This document shows, one piece after another, positions 6,738 to 11,608 of a stretch of 11,608 nt of DNA. The notes beneath the pieces are model-generated. The model had not been told where the DNA came from and did not search any database. It was given only the letters and a program-made list of their open reading frames with translations. The translations under genes and the position numbers were made by a program. The DNA is taken from the NCBI GenBank assembly GCA_018819005.1, contig JAHJQU010000518.1:1-11608 (forward strand). The letters are read 5' to 3'. Source of the stretch: Pseudomonadota bacterium. Its GTDB lineage: Bacteria > Desulfobacterota > Desulfobacteria > Desulfobacterales > RPRI01. Position 1 is the stretch's first letter. Every line of letters begins with the position of its first letter.

Positions 6738-7160
6738 ATGAGTGAGTTTGAACCGACAATCGTGGCTTTTTTTTGCAACTGGTGCACCTACACTGCTGCG
6801 GATCTGGCCGGCACCTCCCGCCTGTCATACCCTTACAATATCAGAATCATCCGGGTCATGTGCACAGGCATGGTTGACCCTCAGTATGTCATCAAGGCCT
6901 TTCTGGAAGGCGCTGATGGAGTGCTGGTCAGCGGCTGCCGCCCCGGGGATTGTCACTATATCAACGGGAATTATAAGGCCCGGAGGCGAATCAAACTGCT
7001 CAAAGAGATTCTGCCCCAATTCGGTTTCGATCAGCAGCGGTTAAGATTAACCTGGATCGGTGCCAGCGATGGTGTTCATCTTGCCGAGATCATGCGGACT
7101 TTTACAGGGCAAATAAAAGCATTGGGACCAAGTCAGACAAAACTTAAAATGGTAATCTAA
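6738..7160 (+). CDS. mvhD: MvhD/FlpD-type [2Fe-2S] electron-transfer subunit
   Basis: A 140-residue protein matching the size and motifs of MvhD (hydrogenase/formate dehydrogenase iron-sulfur delta subunit): FFCNWCTYTAADLAG near the start (C13, C16), VMCTGMVDP (C42) and GCRPGDCHY (C67, C72), whose cysteines hold one [2Fe-2S] cluster. In methanogens this small protein hands electrons from a hydrogenase or formate dehydrogenase to HdrA. Here neither catalytic subunit is in the window, so its donor is more likely the FrhB-like protein encoded next, or an enzyme encoded elsewhere. AAAGGAG lies seven bases before the ATG. The gap of 81 bases after the HdrA-GltD gene contains a run of seven T but no clear hairpin, so co-transcription is expected. 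Confidence 0.95.
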   Translation: MSEFEPTIVAFFCNWCTYTAADLAGTSRLSYPYNIRIIRVMCTGMVDPQYVIKAFLEGADGVLVSGCRPGDCHYINGNYKARRRIKLLKEILPQFGFDQQRLRLTWIGASDGVHLAEIMRTFTGQIKALGPSQTKLKMVI

Positions 7161-7250
7161 ATGAAAAAGATGCTGGGTGTCAGGAAACCGATCGCATCAA
7201 ATCCGGTTCCGATACTGAATTCAAAACAACCTTACCGGAGGCAGTTATGA
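7161..7250 (+). CDS. possible 29-codon linker ORF between mvhD and the FrhB-like gene
   Basis: The mvhD stop TAA (7158-7160) is followed without a gap by ATG 7161. The frame stays open for 29 residues (begins MKKMLGVRKP, ends YRRQL) and stops at TGA 7248-7250, overlapping the next start in ATGA. It thus bridges both neighbours exactly. It lacks its own Shine-Dalgarno and would depend on re-initiation. I recognise no family; it is basic and Pro-containing, with no Cys and no membrane segment. It may be a coupling device, the remains of a lost gene, or chance. Confidence 0.35.
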   Translation: MKKMLGVRKPIASNPVPILNSKQPYRRQL

Positions 7251-8389
7251 CCATCACGGCTAAAATTGACCTGAGGGAACAGAATCCGTTGGAAGCCCTG
7301 CAGCAGTTCTTTGCAGGCATTCTAAAATTAGAAGATATCGCAGCCATCCTGGTCCCTCAACGCCTTCCAACGAAAAATACTGTTATGCCCACCCTGGTAA
7401 CCGACGCATCCTTCCTTGGAAGCGCTGATCCGCTTGCTCCGGCCTTTATGATGAATGCAGCCAGAATTGCCTCACGGCTGACCCGCAAACCAATGGGCGG
7501 CAAAGTGGCAGCCGTATTGCGCCCTTGCGAGATCCGCGCCTTTATTGAGCTGGTAAAACTTAAACAGGCCCTCAGGGAAGATATTCTTTTAATCAGTGTC
7601 GATTGCCTTGGTGCATTTCAGAACAAAGCATATTCAAAGTTTGCTGGGCAAAACGGACCAGAATCAACCATCCGTTTTTATAAAAACGTTATGGGTGGAA
7701 ATATTACCGAAATGGAAGGGGCTGAATTTGCCACGGCCTGCAAGGCATGCGAATATCCGGTATCTGAAAATGCGGATATCCAAATCGGCTTATACGGCAT
7801 GAAGACAGGCGAATCAATCCTTGTTAAGTCTCAAACTGAAGCGGGAGATCATATTTTAAAGCTGTTGAATCTTCCTGATACAAATGAACCGCCGGCTCGC
7901 CAGGATGCCATTAATACCTTAATTTCACAGCGTACCAGCTACCGGGATGAGATGTTTGCCAAAACCCGCGAGAACTCTGACAGCCTGGATAAAATGACCG
8001 CCTATTTTTCCAATTGCGTAAACTGCTACAACTGCCGGGTTGCTTGCCCTGTTTGCTATTGCAGGGAATGCGTTTTTGTGACCGATGTATTCAATCACGA
8101 TCCTTATCAATATCTCCAATGGGCCGCACGAAAAGGGATCATTAAAATGCCAACGGATACACTGTTTTATCATATTACCCGCCTGGCTCATATGAGTACG
8201 GCCTGTGTCGGGTGCGGCCAGTGTTCCAACGCCTGCCCCAACGACATTCCTTTGACGGAGCTGTTCCGCACCATAGCCCATAAAACCCAAAAAATATTTG
8301 AATACGAGGCAGGTCGCAGTCTTGATGAGAAACCGCCGTTGTCCGAGTTCCGGGAAGATGAATTCAAGGAGGTTGTCGGTATAGACTAG
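7247..8389 (+). CDS. FrhB/FdhB-like iron-sulfur flavoprotein (F420-hydrogenase beta family)
   Basis: A 380-residue protein. Its first part resembles the FAD-binding beta subunits of coenzyme F420 hydrogenase and formate dehydrogenase: RPCEIRA (C94), ISVDCLG (C120) and CKACEYP (C165, C168) followed by ADIQIG. The C-terminal part has a Cys-rich array, C257-260-263-267 plus C270, C272 and C275 (CPVCYCREC), and a ferredoxin motif C320-323-326-330, so at least two [4Fe-4S] clusters are expected. In known Hdr complexes such a subunit brings electrons from F420H2, formate or another two-electron donor to MvhD/HdrA. No formate dehydrogenase or hydrogenase large subunit is nearby, so the donor is open; a bacterium would probably not use F420 here. 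GGAGG stands five bases before ATG 7247. It is soluble, with no signal peptide. Confidence 0.85.
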   Translation: MTITAKIDLREQNPLEALQQFFAGILKLEDIAAILVPQRLPTKNTVMPTLVTDASFLGSADPLAPAFMMNAARIASRLTRKPMGGKVAAVLRPCEIRAFIELVKLKQALREDILLISVDCLGAFQNKAYSKFAGQNGPESTIRFYKNVMGGNITEMEGAEFATACKACEYPVSENADIQIGLYGMKTGESILVKSQTEAGDHILKLLNLPDTNEPPARQDAINTLISQRTSYRDEMFAKTRENSDSLDKMTAYFSNCVNCYNCRVACPVCYCRECVFVTDVFNHDPYQYLQWAARKGIIKMPTDTLFYHITRLAHMSTACVGCGQCSNACPNDIPLTELFRTIAHKTQKIFEYEAGRSLDEKPPLSEFREDEFKEVVGID

Positions 8390-8454
8390 CTTGTAGTGTT
8401 TGTATCATGGCTCTTTGCTAAACGACGGCTTAGAGTGGTTTGGGAGAATATGTT

Positions 8455-11400
8455 ATGAATGATAAAATCGGAAAAGCGCTTGTGGTTGGGGCCGGAATCA
8501 GCGGCATCCGCTCCGCCCTCGATCTTGCGGAGACGGGGTACCGCGTAATCCTGGTTGACCGCGCACCTCATATCGGCGGAATTTTGAGCCGGCTCGATTA
8601 CCAGTTTCCCACTGACAGGTGCGGGATGCGTAAAATGCTTCCGATGGTGAACAGGGATGCATCTTCACAGTATTGCCTGCGGAAGGGGCTTTTTCATGAA
8701 AATATTGAACTGCTTATGAGCACAGAGCCGGTATCGGTTCAGGGAGAAGCAGGTCATTACAGGGTGGCTCTGCGCAAAAAACCCTCTCTTGTCAGTGAAG
8801 AGCTCTGTATAGGGTGCGGTGAATGCATAAAAGTCTGCCCGGTTGAAGTCCCAGACAGTTTCAACGCGGGCTTTACGACCAGAAAAGCGATATATCTCCC
8901 GGTGCCTCACCGGATTCCCAATACGTTTGTGGTTGACACCGATTCATGCACCATGTGCGGCGCGTGCGAACCGGTATGCCCTACAGGAGCCATCAGGCTT
9001 TCTGAAAGGGAACGCAGGCAGTTTAAGATTCTGGTAGTGGACGATGAACTGATTGTGCGTGATTCCCTCAAAGAATTACTCGAGGATGAAGGGTACTCCG
9101 TCGACATGGCTGAATCCGGGACCGATGCGTTAGAACGGATGTCCGGACAAAAATACAACCTGATGCTCCTTGACATCAAGATGCCCGGGATGGACGGCGT
9201 TACGGTTCTCCGGAAGGCAAAAGAAGGGTTTCCTGACCTGACGGTGCTGATGATGACCGCCTATGCAACGGTTGAAACCGCTGTTGAAGCAATGAAAATA
9301 GGAGCCGTCGACTATCTGCTCAAGCCTTTTGAAACGGATCTCCTGATCCCGAAAATTGCCGGCATCTACAATGAATTTGAAATTGCAAGAGCCCGGTTTG
9401 TCGATGTGGAAGCAATTGTTCTTTGCTGCGGAACAGATTTTTTCAATCCGGCCGACGGAAAGGATACCTGCGGTTACCATACGCTTCCAAACGTCATAAC
9501 GGGTATTGAGTTTGAAAGGATAGTAAGCGGCACCGGGCCCTGCGGCGGACAACTGGTGCGGCCTTCGGATGGGAAACGGATCGAAAAAATTGCATGGTTC
9601 CAGTGCGTTGGATCACGCGATCTGCAGAATAACGCCGATTTCTGCTCCAATATCTGCTGCATGTACGCCGTAAAGGAGGCTCTTCTGGCAAAAAGCGGGA
9701 CAAACGGAGAAGCCGAAACGGTCATTTTTTATATGGACATGCGTACATTTGGAAAGTCATTCCAGAGGTACAGGGACAAGTCACAGGATGAATCCGGGGT
9801 CCGTTTTGAGAATGCACGAGTCCATTCGGTCGTGCCTGAAAAAGGAACCGGAAATCTCCTTGTCAGGTACGTCGATGACTGCGGGAAGATTCATGAAGAA
9901 TGCTTCGGCATGATCGTGCTTGCTGTAGGTCAAAGGCCGGCACAGGGAAGTGCGGAGCTGGCCGGGATAACGGGAATTACTCTCAATCCGTGGGGATTCG
10001 CCGAAACTGCTCCGTTTTCATTAACTGAGACATCCAGGCCGGGAATCGTAATAGGCGGTTCATTTTCGGGACAAAAAGATATAAGCGAATCGGTTATTCA
10101 GGCATCTGCCGCAGCAGCCTGCGCATCAAGGGCTATCCTTGCTTCCGGAAAGAACCAGATGCCCGAACCGCCTCCGGAAACGGTTTCACCTGAACTGCAG
10201 CGGGAAACGCCGCGTGTATTGGCAGTTGTTTGTACCTGCGGCAAATCAATTCTGGCGGCCACCGATGAAACCGGACTTTCGGGGAGATTCAAGACCGATC
10301 CTGAGGTCAACCATGTTATTTTTTCCGAGCGTATCTGTACTGCGGACGGATGGGATGAACTTGCCGGACAGATCAGGAAGTACAAGCCGAACCGCCTTCT
10401 GATCGGAGCCTGCCTTCCGTACATTTACGGCCGGAAACTGAAAGAGTCGGAAAAAGAGACCGGATTGGATGCTTCACTTACGGAAATAGTGGATATACGG
10501 ACGCCGGCAATTCAGTATTCGGGAGAAAATTCCGGTGAGAATGGAATTTCTATAGTCGTTGAGCGCCTCCTAAGAATGGGGCTCGCAAAGCTCAAACAGG
10601 CGGACCCGTCAACAGTTCAGTCATTGCCGGTAACTCATAGCTGCCTTGTAGTCGGAGGCGGAATTGCAGGCATGAAGGCAGCCCTTGCCATTGCGGATTC
10701 CGGGACAGGTGTCGATCTAATTGAACTTTCCGGGCACCTTGGCGGAAATCTTAAATGGATTACGGAAACAATAGAAGGCTTTTCAACTCAGACCCTTTTA
10801 AACGATACCGTCCAAAGTATCGAAAAACATCCCCTGATACATGTTCATACAGGAACGAATATCCTCTCCTCTTTCGGACAGGCAGGACATTTTATGACCA
10901 CTGTCGAAAACAGCGAAAATGAAGTCCGGACAATTGAACACGGAGCAGTAATTCTTGCTACAGGGGGAAGGGAGGCGGAAATCACCGCTTACGGCCACGG
11001 GGCAAGCGAAGCGATTATCACACAGAAGGAATTTGAACAAAGAATTACGGCCCGTTCGCTTGATCCTTTGACGCTCTCTTCGGTCGTCATGATTCAGTGC
11101 GCCGGGACGCGGGAAGAGCCGAAAAACTATTGCAGCCGCATCTGCTGCACCGTTTCAGTTAAACAGGCTCTTTTTTTGAAAAAACAGAATCCTGAAATCG
11201 CCGTTTACGTGCTTTACCGTGACATAATGACATACGGTTTCACTGAAACTTACTACACGCAGGCAAGAAAAGCAGGAGTCATTTTTATCCGTTACACAAA
11301 GAATCGTAAACCCGAAGTCATGGTTAACGGCCCCGTACCGAAGGTTAAATGTTTTGAGCCGATACTTGGAGAGGAGGTTGAAATTACGGCAGACCTGGTA

Positions 11401-11608
11401 ATTCTTGCCGCTGGCGTGCTTCCGGAACTGCCGGCCGGTCTTGCTTTGGCTTTCGGCGCATCACGCAATACGGACGGCTTTTTTCTGGAGGCCGAATCGA
11501 AATGGCGCCCTGTCGATTCCATTAAAGAAGGAGTTTTTGCCTGCGGACTTGCACATTCTCCAAGGACTATTGCAGAATCGGTTGCGACAGCGGAAGCGGC
11601 AGCCCAAC
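8455..11608 (+). CDS. tandem HdrA-like flavoprotein with embedded response-regulator receiver (3' end outside window)
   Basis: Open from ATG 8455 (GGGAG eight bases upstream) to the window edge: 1051 residues visible, no stop. Module 1 is HdrA-like: FAD site VVGAGISG (10-17), HIGG (39-42), two [4Fe-4S] motifs (C118-121-124-128, C165-168-171-175), then HdrA core motifs CVGSRDL (384-390) and C397, C401-C402, ending near 565. Between ferredoxins and core, residues 190-310 form a full CheY-like receiver: acidic pair D196-D197, phosphoacceptor D240 (LLDIKMPG), T268 (MMTA), K290 (LLKPF). Module 2 starts at about 585 with an HdrA N-terminal domain (CTCG, 593-596), then FAD site VVGGGIAGM (732-740) and core C882, C893, C897-C898, but no ferredoxin insertion. 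The visible end, ACGLAHSPRTIAESV, matches the HdrA stretch just before its C-terminal ferredoxins, so a short tail is probably missing. Likely a soluble electron-transfer hub whose activity could depend on phosphorylation of D240; the kinase is unknown. Confidence 0.92.
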   Translation, partial: MNDKIGKALVVGAGISGIRSALDLAETGYRVILVDRAPHIGGILSRLDYQFPTDRCGMRKMLPMVNRDASSQYCLRKGLFHENIELLMSTEPVSVQGEAGHYRVALRKKPSLVSEELCIGCGECIKVCPVEVPDSFNAGFTTRKAIYLPVPHRIPNTFVVDTDSCTMCGACEPVCPTGAIRLSERERRQFKILVVDDELIVRDSLKELLEDEGYSVDMAESGTDALERMSGQKYNLMLLDIKMPGMDGVTVLRKAKEGFPDLTVLMMTAYATVETAVEAMKIGAVDYLLKPFETDLLIPKIAGIYNEFEIARARFVDVEAIVLCCGTDFFNPADGKDTCGYHTLPNVITGIEFERIVSGTGPCGGQLVRPSDGKRIEKIAWFQCVGSRDLQNNADFCSNICCMYAVKEALLAKSGTNGEAETVIFYMDMRTFGKSFQRYRDKSQDESGVRFENARVHSVVPEKGTGNLLVRYVDDCGKIHEECFGMIVLAVGQRPAQGSAELAGITGITLNPWGFAETAPFSLTETSRPGIVIGGSFSGQKDISESVIQASAAAACASRAILASGKNQMPEPPPETVSPELQRETPRVLAVVCTCGKSILAATDETGLSGRFKTDPEVNHVIFSERICTADGWDELAGQIRKYKPNRLLIGACLPYIYGRKLKESEKETGLDASLTEIVDIRTPAIQYSGENSGENGISIVVERLLRMGLAKLKQADPSTVQSLPVTHSCLVVGGGIAGMKAALAIADSGTGVDLIELSGHLGGNLKWITETIEGFSTQTLLNDTVQSIEKHPLIHVHTGTNILSSFGQAGHFMTTVENSENEVRTIEHGAVILATGGREAEITAYGHGASEAIITQKEFEQRITARSLDPLTLSSVVMIQCAGTREEPKNYCSRICCTVSVKQALFLKKQNPEIAVYVLYRDIMTYGFTETYYTQARKAGVIFIRYTKNRKPEVMVNGPVPKVKCFEPILGEEVEITADLVILAAGVLPELPAGLALAFGASRNTDGFFLEAESKWRPVDSIKEGVFACGLAHSPRTIAESVATAEAAAQ

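Noticed and set aside
8405..8420. TGG-CTCTTTGC as a second sigma-54 promoter before the last gene
   Set aside because: GG and GC are only 6 bases apart; the class requires 10.
8620..8640. Selenocysteine at the HdrA Cys motif
   Set aside because: No in-frame TGA is present in either HdrA-type gene; the positions read as Cys or Arg codons.
1..11608. CRISPR array, tRNA or rRNA genes
   Set aside because: No regularly spaced repeats and no tRNA or rRNA-like sequence were noticed; nearly all of 524-11608 is coding.

Overview
The window looks like part of a chromosome of an anaerobic Desulfobacterota bacterium, either a sulfate reducer or a syntroph related to Desulfobacterales. The reasons are the dense heterodisulfide-reductase-like (Hdr) redox genes, the MvhD and FrhB/FdhB-type electron-entry proteins without any methanogen genes, the Qmo/Hdr-type membrane protein and the sigma-54 style control region. 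This assignment is inference from gene content; there is no rRNA or other marker gene. All supported genes are on the + strand.

Layout. Positions 1-272 hold gene debris: the HUH-motif half of an IS200/IS605-type transposase running, with frameshifts, into what looks like the last helices of an NtrC-family (sigma-54 activator) regulator. Positions 273-523 form a non-coding control region with GTTGCA/TGCAAC inverted repeats at two places and a good -24/-12 (sigma-54) promoter at 457-472. Then comes a probable operon with gaps of under 90 bp: a stand-alone receiver protein (524-937); a 746-residue membrane electron-transfer fusion, HdrC-like + QmoC/HdrE-like b-type membrane domain + HdrC-like + HdrB/D-like (996-3236); a 1126-residue HdrA carrying a whole GltD-like NAD(P)H oxidoreductase module (3276-6656); MvhD (6738-7160); an FrhB/FdhB-like iron-sulfur flavoprotein (7247-8389); and a very large HdrA-type protein (8455 to beyond the right edge) in which a complete CheY-like receiver domain is inserted, followed by a second HdrA-like module.

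How they could work together (inference). MvhD, the FrhB-like protein and the GltD module are alternative doors for low-potential or NAD(P)H electrons. The two HdrA proteins are the flavin/FeS hubs where bifurcation or confurcation could happen. The membrane fusion would exchange electrons with the quinone pool and reduce or oxidise a disulfide-like substrate at its HdrB/D sites. The unusual aspect is signalling: one free receiver and one receiver built into an HdrA chain, under a sigma-54 promoter, suggest a redox complex that is controlled by, or acts as the output or sensor of, a phosphorelay. No histidine kinase is visible in the window. The minus strand shows no credible genes, and no tRNA, rRNA or CRISPR was seen.
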